A stretch of 55,063 bases of DNA from Methanobacterium formicicum DSM 3637. GTDB lineage: Archaea > Methanobacteriota > Methanobacteria > Methanobacteriales > Methanobacteriaceae. The stretch lies in NCBI RefSeq assembly GCF_000302455.1, contig NZ_AMPO01000014.1, positions 1 through 55,063 of the forward strand, read 5' to 3'. The stretch's first letter is position 1; each line of letters begins with the position of its first letter. The position numbers were made by a program, and so were the translations under genes. Below the pieces are notes generated by a model. It was not told the DNA's origin and searched no databases. It was given only the letters and a program-made list of their open reading frames with translations. This document shows positions 1 to 12,388 of this stretch, in pieces.

Positions 1-172
1 ATCTATAATTAATGTTAACTGTAATTATTTCAGGTATTTTAGTTCAGGTAATGATTGAAAAAGAATTATTTAAAAATAATGAATAAAATTAAAAATGTTA
101 TTTCAGGTAAAAAGTAATTTAAGTTATTATCTCCTCATTTTTCACCTGCATCACTTAATTGGGGTGTTTAAT

Positions 173-790
173 TTAATCAACGTGTTCTTTTCCACGGTAA
201 TGGTAGATGATGTAGGCGATGAATACCACTACTCCAATTCCAACTAAAATATCAAGGTAACGGAAATAACTTTCTATAGTAGTCCAATTTGGACCCATGA
301 GCACGCCTATGTAAGTTAGAACAAAACACCAGGGTAGGGATCCGATAACTGTGTATAAAATGAACTTTTTCAGGTTCATATGGGTAATTCCAGCTGGTAG
401 GGATATGAACGTCCTTAAACCTGGAAGCATTCTACTTATGAGCACTGCTTCGTGCCCATATTTTTCAAACCATTCATCTGCCAGATTCAGTTTATTAGGG
501 GTGATGAGGATGTATTTACCGTACTTTTCCAGAAGCGGCCTTCCACCCCACCATCCAACATAATAAGCGATTAAAGACCCTACTAAATTTCCAAGGGTTC
601 CTACAAGGACCACACCCCAGAATGCCATTTTTCCTTCATAAACTACGTATCCTGCAAAGGTCATTATGATTTCGCTGGGTAAAGGTATGCAGGCACTTTC
701 TATGGTCATACCCAGGAGGATACCCCAGTAACCTAAGGATTCAATTAAATGAATTACTGTTTCACTAAAAAATTCTACCAAGCTGATCAT
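173..790 (-). CDS. DedA family membrane protein (VTT domain)
   Basis: Integral membrane protein of 205 residues, the normal size for the DedA/VTT superfamily. The two family signatures are visible: ESACIPLPSEIIMTFAGY at residues 31-48, with its conserved glutamates, and SRMLPGLRTFISLPAG at 119-134, with the conserved arginines and Pro-Gly. The rest is mainly hydrophobic segments, ending in a short basic tail. Known for the family: some bacterial DedA proteins return undecaprenyl phosphate to the cytoplasmic face (UptA type). Inference: here it could recycle the polyprenyl-phosphate carrier for pseudomurein or glycan synthesis. It stands head to head with a DUF368 gene, another reported polyprenyl-phosphate transporter family. 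The start ATG has GAGG upstream at rather long spacing. Family assignment is firm; substrate is not shown. Confidence 0.93.
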   Translation of the reverse strand: MISLVEFFSETVIHLIESLGYWGILLGMTIESACIPLPSEIIMTFAGYVVYEGKMAFWGVVLVGTLGNLVGSLIAYYVGWWGGRPLLEKYGKYILITPNKLNLADEWFEKYGHEAVLISRMLPGLRTFISLPAGITHMNLKKFILYTVIGSLPWCFVLTYIGVLMGPNWTTIESYFRYLDILVGIGVVVFIAYIIYHYRGKEHVD

Positions 791-955
791 GGAAAATAAA
801 CCTCTGTTTTTATAACATTTAATTAATTAAATATCAATAATGGGATGAAATTAATTGAAACAATGTATGGGTTAACTTGAGGAAATAATTAATCTGCAAG
901 ATTAACAATTAACCATTCCCTGATTTAAATATTTTGTATTGTAGGAGAATTTTTT

Positions 956-1831
956 ATGCGAAAAATCGAGATATACCGGGATACCCTTTTAATATTCTTG
1001 CGAGGTTTGTTAATGGGCACCGCCGATGTGATCCCTGGAGTTTCTGGGGGGACCATGGCTCTGATTACTGGTATTTACCAGAGACTGGTGCATGCTATCA
1101 GCCAGATAAATGCCAACTTCCTTTTAGCAGCATTCAAAGGTGATTTTACAAAATCCAAGGAAGAACTCTTAAAATGGGATTTCAATTTATTTATACCTTT
1201 ACTGGCTGGAATTGGGCTGGCGGTTTTAACCATGTCCAAGGTCATGACAGTTATGCTCACAGTGTACACTGCCCCTACCTTTGCATTCTTCTTTGGTCTC
1301 ATATTAGCATCGGCTGGGTTTGTTTACAAACATGTTGATGAACTTAATTTTAAGAACATTGCCTTTTTAGTAATTGGATTGGTTTTTGCCATAATATTTG
1401 TGGGATTAAACCCAATTCAGGCTAATCATACTCTACCAATTATTTTTCTGTCAGGGATGGTGGCTATATGTGCAATGATCCTTCCAGGTATCTCTGGAGC
1501 GTTCCTCCTGCTTCTTTTAAACCAATATGAATACATGCTGGCCGCCCTGAATCAACTCAAATTTTTGGATATAATCACATTTTGTTTGGGAGCCTTGATA
1601 GGTATTTTATCCTTTTCACGCCTCCTGAATTACCTTTTAGAACATCACAAATCAGTGACCATGGCATTCCTAGTAGGTTTGATGATAGGAACTTTAAGGT
1701 TACCCTATGATAGAATTGTAACCTCTATGGATTCTGTTATCCCGGTGATAATTGCAGCCGTGATTGGATTTGTTCTGGTAATAGTACTGGAAAAACAGTT
1801 CGAAAAATACCATCTGCACTGGGAGGCTTAA
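956..1831 (+). CDS. DUF368 membrane protein (PopT-type polyprenyl-phosphate transporter family)
   Basis: A 291-residue polytopic membrane protein. The family hallmark is two inverted copies of a Pro-Gly-x-Ser-Gly motif: IPGVSGGTMALITGIYQ near residues 26-42 and LPGISGAFLLLLL near 176-188. Both are seen, each leading into a hydrophobic helix. The start is set by AGGAG eight bases before the ATG. In bacteria DUF368 proteins (PopT) have been reported to move polyprenyl phosphate across the membrane. The divergent neighbour is a DedA protein, the second family with that activity, which supports a shared role in lipid-carrier recycling (inference). The stop codon lies inside a GC-rich hairpin followed by nine T, so the transcript probably ends here and the gene is monocistronic. 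Confidence 0.92.
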   Translation: MRKIEIYRDTLLIFLRGLLMGTADVIPGVSGGTMALITGIYQRLVHAISQINANFLLAAFKGDFTKSKEELLKWDFNLFIPLLAGIGLAVLTMSKVMTVMLTVYTAPTFAFFFGLILASAGFVYKHVDELNFKNIAFLVIGLVFAIIFVGLNPIQANHTLPIIFLSGMVAICAMILPGISGAFLLLLLNQYEYMLAALNQLKFLDIITFCLGALIGILSFSRLLNYLLEHHKSVTMAFLVGLMIGTLRLPYDRIVTSMDSVIPVIIAAVIGFVLVIVLEKQFEKYHLHWEA

Positions 1832-1854
1832 TCCTCCTTCCAGAATTTTTTTTT
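1822..1854 (+). terminator. Hairpin plus T-run at the end of the DUF368 gene
   Basis: GGAGG (1822-1826) and CCTCC (1833-1837) form a perfect five-pair GC stem with a six-base loop. A run of nine T follows at 1846-1854. The TAA stop (1829-1831) is in the loop. This looks like a bacterial-style intrinsic terminator; archaeal RNA polymerase needs mainly the T-run. Confidence 0.7.
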
Positions 1855-1999
1855 GGATTGATCTTTATCTCAATTCATCTTTATTTTAATTTTTAAATTT
1901 ATGAAGATTTAAATCGAGGATTTTTGATTATTTAATTAATTCGTATTTGAAGAAACTAACTGTATTTAAAAATAGTAAATGGATAAATATTCAGTGATT

Positions 2000-2932
2000 T
2001 TACTCGAACTTCTTAAAACCAGTGGGATTGAAACCCTGATTAATAAGTAGCTGTTGATCTTCACTCTGGAGGGGTTTTTCATCTACCGGAGGTATGGGAT
2101 TTCCATTTTTAGCCAGAATGATTCCATTTTTTTTGTTGGCTGCTAAAAATTTACCAGCATTCCCATTAACAATGATAATTCCTTTAATCATGTCAATGGC
2201 GGTAAAATCATCAGTATCACCATTAATGATAATGGTACCCCCATTCAAGAGTGCACCAGTGTTTTTTCCAGCATTTCCATTTATTCGGGTGGTGCCTTTG
2301 CGCATGAGTATACCGGTGGATAGATCAACATTTCCCTGTTTAATTATATCCACATCACTATCTAAACGGGCCCCCACAGTGTCCTTCACTGTACCATCAT
2401 CAATTATGAATCTTTTTCCAGCAAACTGGCAGCCCACCAGTTTATCCCCCTCCAATCCATGGGTCACAATATCAGTAATGCTTCTAAACTGCCGGTAACT
2501 TTTTTGGCCGGACTTAACCTCAACCATATTCCCCATTGGTTCTTTTATGTCACCTTTAACATAGATGCTACCACGGGTCATGCTAATACCCATACGGGTG
2601 TCAACATCCCCTTCCACATAAATATCTCCTACATGAATATCTTTACCACTTCCTCCGAAGTACTGCAGGTCCACACCCATGCTGCTGGCTAGACGATGCC
2701 CCGTATCACCATTAATTCGCACGTTCCCATTATTTTTAAGGTGCTCCACCACTTCACCAAAGGTTAAATCATTTCCAGGGATTTTCCAAGTGGGATCCAG
2801 TTTTTCTCCCTTGTGCTGCCAGTGAAAGTTAAATGTAAAATCAGCCAGACAGTCCACCGGTTCAGTTACTTCTATTTCCAGAAATTCCCTTTCCCCTTCT
2901 TTATCTGATTTACGACCGAAAATTTTGAACAT
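2000..2932 (-). CDS. GXGXG-repeat protein, formylmethanofuran dehydrogenase subunit C-like
   Basis: A 310-residue protein. From about residue 75 to 280 it consists of successive Gly-rich beta-helix repeats (GDIYVEGDVDTRMG, GSIYVKGDIKEPMG, TTRINGNAGKNTG, GTIIINGDTDDFTA, IIIVNGNAGKF). This is the GXGXG fold shared by FwdC/FmdC and the C-terminal domain of glutamate synthase. I start it at the ATG at 2932, which has GAGGGG six bases upstream; an in-frame codon nine positions earlier lacks such a site. FwdC is part of the molybdenum/tungsten enzyme that reduces CO2 to formylmethanofuran, but no other fwd/fmd gene is nearby and the protein is longer than usual FwdC. It may be a stand-alone paralogue rather than the catalytic complex subunit. 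Function unproven. Confidence 0.85.
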   Translation of the reverse strand: MFKIFGRKSDKEGEREFLEIEVTEPVDCLADFTFNFHWQHKGEKLDPTWKIPGNDLTFGEVVEHLKNNGNVRINGDTGHRLASSMGVDLQYFGGSGKDIHVGDIYVEGDVDTRMGISMTRGSIYVKGDIKEPMGNMVEVKSGQKSYRQFRSITDIVTHGLEGDKLVGCQFAGKRFIIDDGTVKDTVGARLDSDVDIIKQGNVDLSTGILMRKGTTRINGNAGKNTGALLNGGTIIINGDTDDFTAIDMIKGIIIVNGNAGKFLAANKKNGIILAKNGNPIPPVDEKPLQSEDQQLLINQGFNPTGFKKFE

Positions 2933-3101
2933 AACAAGCCCCTCTAAAAGTGTTTCCACATCGTTTTAGTATAAGTTTATCTGATCTCCTTAATAAAAAA
3001 CTCATTAACTTGATCTTACCCAAACTTAATCCTATCCAATTAACTTAATGTTACTGCATATACCTTAATTCCAGTTTAGATGATTAAAGGTTGAAAAAGT
3101 C

Positions 3102-3809
3102 ATGACAATAAAGCAAGAAGTGGTTAAATTTCTCCAGAAAAACGGTGTGGAAACCAGGTTTATCAGCATAGTTGATGAAAAGGTTTACGTTAATAATTTG
3201 AAATTATCCCGGTTTTCACGCAAAAAAGAGGATATATTCCTGGAAAAATTCCCTAATTTCGAAATAAGGCGTTCTAAAGTATTCCAGAAGATATGTAGCC
3301 GTGCATCCCGCGTACTCAAAAATGCATTGAGTCCCCATGATAGGATAATACTGTCCAACCCTTCAAACTGTGCAAACCTGGCACTATACACGGTTTTAGA
3401 GCCTTACACCCGAAAGTATGGGGCGGAATTACTCCTTCAGGCGGATGATGTGGGCAGGTGGAGTGAACTGAAACTTCAGGAAAAAAAATCAGAACTGAAT
3501 ATGGATTCAATGGCCCTACCACTAACTCTTGATGGGGAAGTTGAACATATACTGGAAACCATGCTCCATGGTGAGAAATTGGAGCTTTTAAGTTCTCATA
3601 CTTCAAGAAATGGTCTGAAAATGGTTTACCCACTTATCAATGTTCCAGCATCATGGATAGAAAAATGGGTGGAAATTGAGGGACTAAACTGTGTTTTAGA
3701 AGAGAATAATGGTCTTCCTGTGGAGATACTGGAGTTTCTGGAGGGATTTATTCCCGATGTACGGGAGAAAATGATGAGTTCTGCATTTTATCTTACTGGT
3801 GATAAATGA
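3102..3809 (+). CDS. Uncharacterised protein resembling a degenerate PP-loop (TtcA-like) ATPase
   Basis: A 235-residue soluble protein I do not recognise by name. Its layout recalls PP-loop ATPases of the TtcA/Ncs6 type. Residues 79-96 (HDRIILSNPSNCANLALY) sit where the family has a beta-strand and the SGGxDS loop. Residues 140-160 (PLTLDGEVEHILETMLHGEKL) match the later helix normally written as HxxDDxxETxLMxLLRG. Residues 174-190 (MVYPLINVPASWIEKW) match the following RPLL-x-V-x-x-x-EI segment. The glycines and the Asp-Ser of the ATP loop are replaced and the Cys pairs of tRNA-thiolation enzymes are missing, so it is probably not a working adenylating enzyme (inference). Start ATG follows AAAGGTTG. 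It stands alone, divergent from the FwdC-like gene. Confidence 0.75.
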   Translation: MTIKQEVVKFLQKNGVETRFISIVDEKVYVNNLKLSRFSRKKEDIFLEKFPNFEIRRSKVFQKICSRASRVLKNALSPHDRIILSNPSNCANLALYTVLEPYTRKYGAELLLQADDVGRWSELKLQEKKSELNMDSMALPLTLDGEVEHILETMLHGEKLELLSSHTSRNGLKMVYPLINVPASWIEKWVEIEGLNCVLEENNGLPVEILEFLEGFIPDVREKMMSSAFYLTGDK

Positions 3810-3886
3810 TATCAGTGGTACTACATATTGTGTTTTTAGAGATTCCAATAATAAGTCTGCAAATAAACTTACAAAACAAACATTAC

Positions 3887-3908
3887 AAAAAAAAAATAAC
3901 AAAAAAAA
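3887..3908 (-). terminator. T-rich terminator downstream of the beta-helix gene
   Basis: Read on the minus strand, two T-runs (eight and ten bases) lie 50-70 bases after the stop of the secreted beta-helix gene. No hairpin is seen, which is normal for archaeal oligo-T terminators. The same segment separates it from the convergent gene ending at 3809. Confidence 0.45.
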
Positions 3909-3957
3909 TAATTCTTTTTCTGGATTAAATAATTCCTTATGGATTAGCAAATCCGTA

Positions 3958-4608
3958 TCATGGGTTAACTGAGGGTATTATATCCTGAGAAATGTCGGCA
4001 GTTGGTGTGACTGGATAACCATAAACATTATCAGGTGTGTTATCAGTTATTACGGTTGCACTATCTGCACTTGCAGTTCCGGAGTTGTAGAGACCGCCTC
4101 CGTTGGTGGCCTTATTATTGGTAATTTTTGTATTAATCAGGAATAAATTACCTCCATAATTGTAAATTCCACCACCCCAGGTACTGTTACCATTGGTAAG
4201 AGTGAATCCATTTACAGTAAGGGCAAACTGATTAAATGGTTCCATGGTAGACCCAAATAGTTGTATAACACTTTTCTTTTGCATACCATCTATAATGGTG
4301 CTGCCTGGACCGGCTCCTATTAGATAGACATCCTTATTAATGTAAAGATTTTCTTTGTAGGTTCCTGCTGCTACCGCTACTGTGCCGTTATCAGTTACTG
4401 TGTCTATGGCGTTTTGTATAGTTGCTTTAGGTCCGTTTCCTGTGGATGGATCGTATGTGGCTGCCAGACCGTTCCAGTCATCGTTTCCCTGTGTGCTGAC
4501 ATAAATCGTTCCTGCAGCAAAGGATGAACCCGCAGTAATCACTGCCACCAAACATAAGAATAAAAGGCATGGTACTGCTTTTTTCCATTTAAAATTAGGT
4601 ATATTCAT
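3958..4608 (-). CDS. Secreted right-handed beta-helix protein, adhesin-like
   Basis: A 216-residue protein with a clear signal peptide: basic n-region FKWKK, hydrophobic core through about residue 27, and probable cleavage after SSFAA near residue 32. The mature part opens with IYVSTQGNDDWNGLAATYD, the start of the DUF1565-type pectate-lyase-like fold. It continues with helix rungs such as VAVAAGTYKENLYINKDVYL and ITNNKATNGGGLYNSG. Adhesin-like proteins of Methanobacteriales share this module but usually carry many more rungs and a wall- or membrane-anchoring tail. This one stops soon after one module, with a Pro/Asp-rich end and no anchor. It may be a minimal secreted form or a truncated adhesin. 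The start is supported by GGGGAG nine bases upstream. Confidence 0.85.
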   Translation of the reverse strand: MNIPNFKWKKAVPCLLFLCLVAVITAGSSFAAGTIYVSTQGNDDWNGLAATYDPSTGNGPKATIQNAIDTVTDNGTVAVAAGTYKENLYINKDVYLIGAGPGSTIIDGMQKKSVIQLFGSTMEPFNQFALTVNGFTLTNGNSTWGGGIYNYGGNLFLINTKITNNKATNGGGLYNSGTASADSATVITDNTPDNVYGYPVTPTADISQDIIPSVNP

Positions 4609-4931
4609 TATTTTTTTCTCCCCTTAAAGATATGATTTGACCATTCATTTAGTTAGCTATTACTATACTTTGATATATAATAATTTGCGGTTATTTTTAA
4701 AGGGCAATGAATATTTTCCAGTTTACTGTGTAATAACAACAATAAACTCTTTAATATGCCTTTCGACTTAGTTATATTCCAACAAGTGTCCTTAAATTTC
4801 TTAAAATCGCTTAAAAATCTCAAACTATTACTTTATGACTCTATTTTAATGATTGATTTATGTATGAAATTAGGTAAGTCAATAAAAAGGAATTTATCTA
4901 GTAATCTTAAAATAAAAAAGTAAGTGAAATT
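4609..4931. other. Intergenic spacer, 323 bases
   Basis: AT-rich, no open frame with a plausible ribosome binding site on either strand. It should contain the promoter of the minus-strand beta-helix gene and the 3' end of the rfc transcript, whose minus-strand reading has a T-rich run just after the rfcL stop. I see no strong inverted repeat. Confidence 0.5.
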
Positions 4932-6449
<1,518 letters not shown>

Positions 6450-6450
6450 C

Positions 6451-7416
<966 letters not shown>

Positions 7417-7650
7417 GATTTATCACCGTTTTTATTTCTAATATTCTTGTGAATGTAATATGATTATTGGTATGTAACTGGTATTTTAAAAAGTTTTAAA
7501 ATTTAAATGTAATCCCTTTTTTTATAAATTTCATGGTCGAATTTTACTTTATTTTTTTAAAAACTAATCCAGATATGTTAAAAAAAATGTTGTAATCAGT
7601 ACTGGTGATTTATAGGTTAGAAAAAGCTAATTATAATTTAAAATGGTAAG

Positions 7651-7670
7651 AACATATTTTATGATATGTT
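7651..7670. repeat. Inverted repeat downstream of the Roadblock protein gene
   Basis: AACATAT at 7651-7657 and ATATGTT at 7664-7670 form a seven-pair AT stem with a six-base loop, about 20 bases after the stop codon of the minus-strand gene. The transcript between stop and stem is T-rich. It may help end that transcript. Confidence 0.35.
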
Positions 7671-7688
7671 TTATTAAAAATTTTCTTA

Positions 7689-9101
7689 TTACATGAATAG
7701 TTGGGCAATTTCGGGGTGCATGCTTTTTTTGATGTTCAGTTTATCCATTGCTTCGCCGTAAGACTTTTTAATTTCCAGGAACTCTGGTCGTACCATGGCC
7801 CGGAATGCTTCGTAACCCATTACTCTCCCATAATTTTCAGTTATGACTTCAATCATGCCATTGAAATCCTGGATAAATATTTCTTCTCGCTCCTGAAGAG
7901 GAATTTCAGCAGCGTTTTTCTTGATCATGGTAAAATCAATGGTGGCGTTGCTCTTGAGATCAACATCTTCCAGAAGTCTCCTGCATTTTTCAAAGGGGAG
8001 GAATTTTTTGGTTAGTCCCCTGGCGGGAGCAACTCCCATGATCTTGGCGGCTCCTAAGGACATGGCCAAAAATATTGATTCATAAATATTTAATATGAGA
8101 TCAGAACGTTTTTCAGGATCTTCAGGAATTTTGACATGTTTTGGTAGTGAAGGGAATGAAATAGGTGGTCTAACTGTAGGTATGCTAGGTTTTAATTCTT
8201 CTATTTCAGTTTCAGTAGTTTCAGGTTCAGTTTCAACTTTTAATTCTTCTATTTCCTCTGGTATTTCAATTTCCTCAGTTTCAACGTCACTTTTTACTTC
8301 TGTTTCAACTTTAATTCCCGTTTCAATTTTAGTTTCAGTTCCGGGTTTTGAGTCTGTGTCAATTTCAATTGGAGTTTCTTCAGTAACAATGGGTTTAACA
8401 GCAGCAGGTTCAGTTTCATCTTTGAGAGGTTCTGCAGTTATTTTTTCAGTTATCTCCAAAACTGGTTCTTCAACAGATCTTATGCTAGTTTTATCTGCAG
8501 CTGGTTCTTCAGTTAACTCCAATTCCGGAGAGTTTTCCAATATTTCACCTGGTTCTGTAACAGTTGTTTCCATTGGAGCTTCAGTTTGAACCGTTTCAGG
8601 TTCAGGTTTTCCTGTTTTGCCCGGTTTTATGGATATATCTTCAACTGGTACTTCTTCAATTGGTACCTGTTCAACTGCTATTTCCTCTGGAGTAGGGGTT
8701 TCCTCGGGAACTGGAACTTCTAATTCTAAATCGTGGGTTACTTCATTGATTTTCTGGGATGCTCTTTTGGCATTCACTATTACCATACCCACGTTAGCAG
8801 ATTCCTGCATTAAAATAATTAAATGTGCATTTTCCAAACCTAAAAAAAGTGCTTTGCCCCTAAGAGACTCCACTAATACTCTTTCCATCTCACCCTGCCC
8901 TGATGAACTTAACAACCTGAGGGAAGAGCTTGAAATAACCTGGGACATTGGACCGAAAAGGTTTATATCCACATCAACCCGTAAGTTATGGTGTAATATC
9001 CGCCCATCACTGGCCACAATAAGTATACCCTCTACATCGCTGGTTTTATCCAGATCTAATGTGGCCTTTTCCAGTTGCATCTTCAAACGGGTTTCAGTCA
9101 T
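7689..9101 (-). CDS. Roadblock/LC7-domain protein with long acidic linker
   Basis: A 470-residue protein in three parts. Residues 1-120 form a Roadblock/LC7 domain (DVEGILIVASDGRILHHNL, then strands through GLENAHLIILMQESANVGMVIV). Residues about 125-335 are a low-complexity Glu/Thr/Pro/Val linker built of imperfect repeats. Residues about 335-470 are a compact, probably helical domain I cannot name (MSLGAAKIMGVAPARGLTKK, then ENYGRVMGYEAFRAMVRPEF). Roadblock proteins usually partner small GTPases or report their state (MglB, Rag/Ego systems). Nothing in the sequence reveals the partner here. A second, minimal Roadblock protein lies at about 20.4 kb beside cell-division genes. The gene is monocistronic by spacing; its start follows AGTGAT. 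Confidence 0.85.
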   Translation of the reverse strand: MTETRLKMQLEKATLDLDKTSDVEGILIVASDGRILHHNLRVDVDINLFGPMSQVISSSSLRLLSSSGQGEMERVLVESLRGKALFLGLENAHLIILMQESANVGMVIVNAKRASQKINEVTHDLELEVPVPEETPTPEEIAVEQVPIEEVPVEDISIKPGKTGKPEPETVQTEAPMETTVTEPGEILENSPELELTEEPAADKTSIRSVEEPVLEITEKITAEPLKDETEPAAVKPIVTEETPIEIDTDSKPGTETKIETGIKVETEVKSDVETEEIEIPEEIEELKVETEPETTETEIEELKPSIPTVRPPISFPSLPKHVKIPEDPEKRSDLILNIYESIFLAMSLGAAKIMGVAPARGLTKKFLPFEKCRRLLEDVDLKSNATIDFTMIKKNAAEIPLQEREEIFIQDFNGMIEVITENYGRVMGYEAFRAMVRPEFLEIKKSYGEAMDKLNIKKSMHPEIAQLFM

Positions 9102-9447
9102 TGGATCACTAGAGTTTAGTAAATAAACCTTAATTCTATAAACTATTCTTACTCTAACTTTTTATTATGCTTATCGTTTTTTTGGTACTGGATAGTAACC
9201 TTTTATTCAACTGATTAAAGATAATAATAAAGTCGATGAAAGAGTTATGCGTAGCAAAAAGAATTGATAATTAGTATAACCAGGATTTGATTATTTATCT
9301 TATTTTAATTAATATTATATGTAGTATAAATCCTTTAAAAATTCAATTTAAATTTCAGTTAAAAATTGAAAAATTCAATTAGTATTACAATTTTAGAATC
9401 TAAGAATATTTAAAAAATAAAAAATTTTGAGGTTTTAAAAAATAACC
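9102..9447. other. Intergenic spacer, 346 bases
   Basis: AT-rich. It holds the promoter region of the Roadblock protein gene on the minus strand and, at its lower-coordinate-reading end, the terminator of the hydrogenase operon (9408-9450). No protein-coding frame with a ribosome site was seen. Confidence 0.5.
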
Positions 9448-9450
9448 TCA
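9408..9450 (-). terminator. Hairpin terminator of the hydrogenase operon, containing the stop codon
   Basis: On the minus strand the stem TGAGGTT (9450-9444) pairs perfectly with AACCTCA (9434-9428), with a nine-base loop. T-runs follow. The TGA stop of the large-subunit gene (9448-9450) is the first three bases of the stem. Confidence 0.75.
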
Positions 9451-10896
9451 GAGTAAGTGTTTTTTCAGGAGTTGTCCTTCGCTATCGTAGATGTCCACAG
9501 CCAGGGGTGAACTTCCATCAATGGCATGGGTTGCACAGGAAAGACAAGGGTCATATGCCCTCACAATCATTTCCAACCTGTTTTTAAGCCCTTCTGAAAC
9601 CTCTTCACCATGTATCATCTGTTTAGCTGTTTCTCTAACTCCTATGTCCATGGATAGGTTGTTCTGACCCGTGGAAACAATTAAGTTGGCTCGGTTAATG
9701 AATCCTCCTGCATCGGTTTCATAGTCGTGGATGAGGATTCCTCTGGTGGCCTCAATCATACCCACTCCTCTTTTGGTTTCACTGGATTTTTGGGCTTCTT
9801 CCTTGGTCATTAATGGTTCTGAAAGGTTCTGGCGCAGGTCAGTACCGGTTATACTGTCGTCTTCTAAAAGTTGTACTGCTCTTTCTGCGGCGTACATCAG
9901 CTCGATTAAACGGGCATAGTGGTACAGCAATGCGTTTTGAGCAATTCCATACTGGTCCTTGTATTCACCATAAAGTGCTGAAGCTTTTTCAGTGGGTATG
10001 CTATCTACCACATTCAGCCGGGCCAGTGGCCCCACACGGTAGTTACCTTCTGGGAATCCTATCTGTTTCAGGTAGGGGAATTTCAGGTAGGACCATGGTT
10101 GAACTTTTTCTTCAATGTAGTCCAGGTAATCAGCGGCTGCAAATTCATAAACCTGGCTCCCAGATTTGTCAATGATCTTGGCTGGGCCGTCGTAGAACTC
10201 CATGGAGCCACCGTTGGTTAATGCTCCGAAATGACTTTCAACAGGACCTAGTGCTTCAATAGCTTCACTATACTGGGCGAATAATGGTTTTGCTACTTCA
10301 ATACCTTGTTCTATTAATCCTATTGCATCTTTAGCTTTGGATAATAGTTTAGCTTGTTGTTCTGAGGTTATGCCTCGGGATTGTCCTCCCGGTATGGCAG
10401 TTACCGGGCTTATGGGTTTTCCACCCACAGCACCTGTGATTTCCTGACCTATTTTCCGGGTTTTTATGGCCATCATTGCCAGATCTGGATTACTTTTTAA
10501 GATTCCCACCACATTTCTCATTGCAGGGTCTGAATCAGGTCCCATAACCAGGTCCGGGGCGCCCAGGAAGTAAAAATGGAGTGAATGTGAGTGTATGTAC
10601 TGTCCCATGAGCATGAGTTCCCTTAGCTTTTTGGCTGTTTCTGGCGGTTCCAATCCAAATACCATATCTGTGGCTTTGGCTGATGCAAGGTGGTGTGCAG
10701 TCTGGCATATACCACATATACGTGGAGTGATTCTGGGTGCTTCTTCCACAGCCGCACCTTCCAGGAATTTTTCAAATCCCCTTATTTCCATAACGTGGAA
10801 GTGGGCATCGGCAACGTTCCCTGCATCATCCACCTGCACTGTGATCTTGGCGTGTCCCTCTATCCTGCTAACAGGGCTTATTTCGATATTTTTCAT
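9448..10896 (-). CDS. mvhA: NiFe hydrogenase large subunit, Mvh type (group 3c)
   Basis: Catalytic subunit of a cytoplasmic F420-non-reducing hydrogenase, 482 residues. The two NiFe-binding motifs are present: RICGICQTAHHLAS near residue 60 and DPCLSCATH near 450. The residues after that final His (from AIDGSSPL on) form the C-terminal peptide normally removed by a maturation protease. Length and the VSRIEGHAKITVQVDDAG start match MvhA rather than the shorter FrhA. In methanogens MvhADG feeds electrons from H2 to heterodisulfide reductase, but here mvhD is absent from the operon and the upstream genes are a ferredoxin and a V4R-like protein. The physiological electron acceptor may therefore differ (inference). 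Last gene of the operon, 23 bases after the small subunit. Confidence 0.92.
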   Translation of the reverse strand: MKNIEISPVSRIEGHAKITVQVDDAGNVADAHFHVMEIRGFEKFLEGAAVEEAPRITPRICGICQTAHHLASAKATDMVFGLEPPETAKKLRELMLMGQYIHSHSLHFYFLGAPDLVMGPDSDPAMRNVVGILKSNPDLAMMAIKTRKIGQEITGAVGGKPISPVTAIPGGQSRGITSEQQAKLLSKAKDAIGLIEQGIEVAKPLFAQYSEAIEALGPVESHFGALTNGGSMEFYDGPAKIIDKSGSQVYEFAAADYLDYIEEKVQPWSYLKFPYLKQIGFPEGNYRVGPLARLNVVDSIPTEKASALYGEYKDQYGIAQNALLYHYARLIELMYAAERAVQLLEDDSITGTDLRQNLSEPLMTKEEAQKSSETKRGVGMIEATRGILIHDYETDAGGFINRANLIVSTGQNNLSMDIGVRETAKQMIHGEEVSEGLKNRLEMIVRAYDPCLSCATHAIDGSSPLAVDIYDSEGQLLKKHLL

Positions 10897-10919
10897 AATA
10901 TCACCATTTTATCTTGATT

Positions 10920-12381
<1,462 letters not shown>

Positions 12382-12388
12382 TAACTCC

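Noticed and set aside
8095..8589. Plus-strand frame of 164 residues rich in Ser and Val
   Set aside because: It is the antisense reading of the Glu/Thr/Val-rich linker of the Roadblock protein. The low complexity makes stop-free frames on both strands; no ribosome site.
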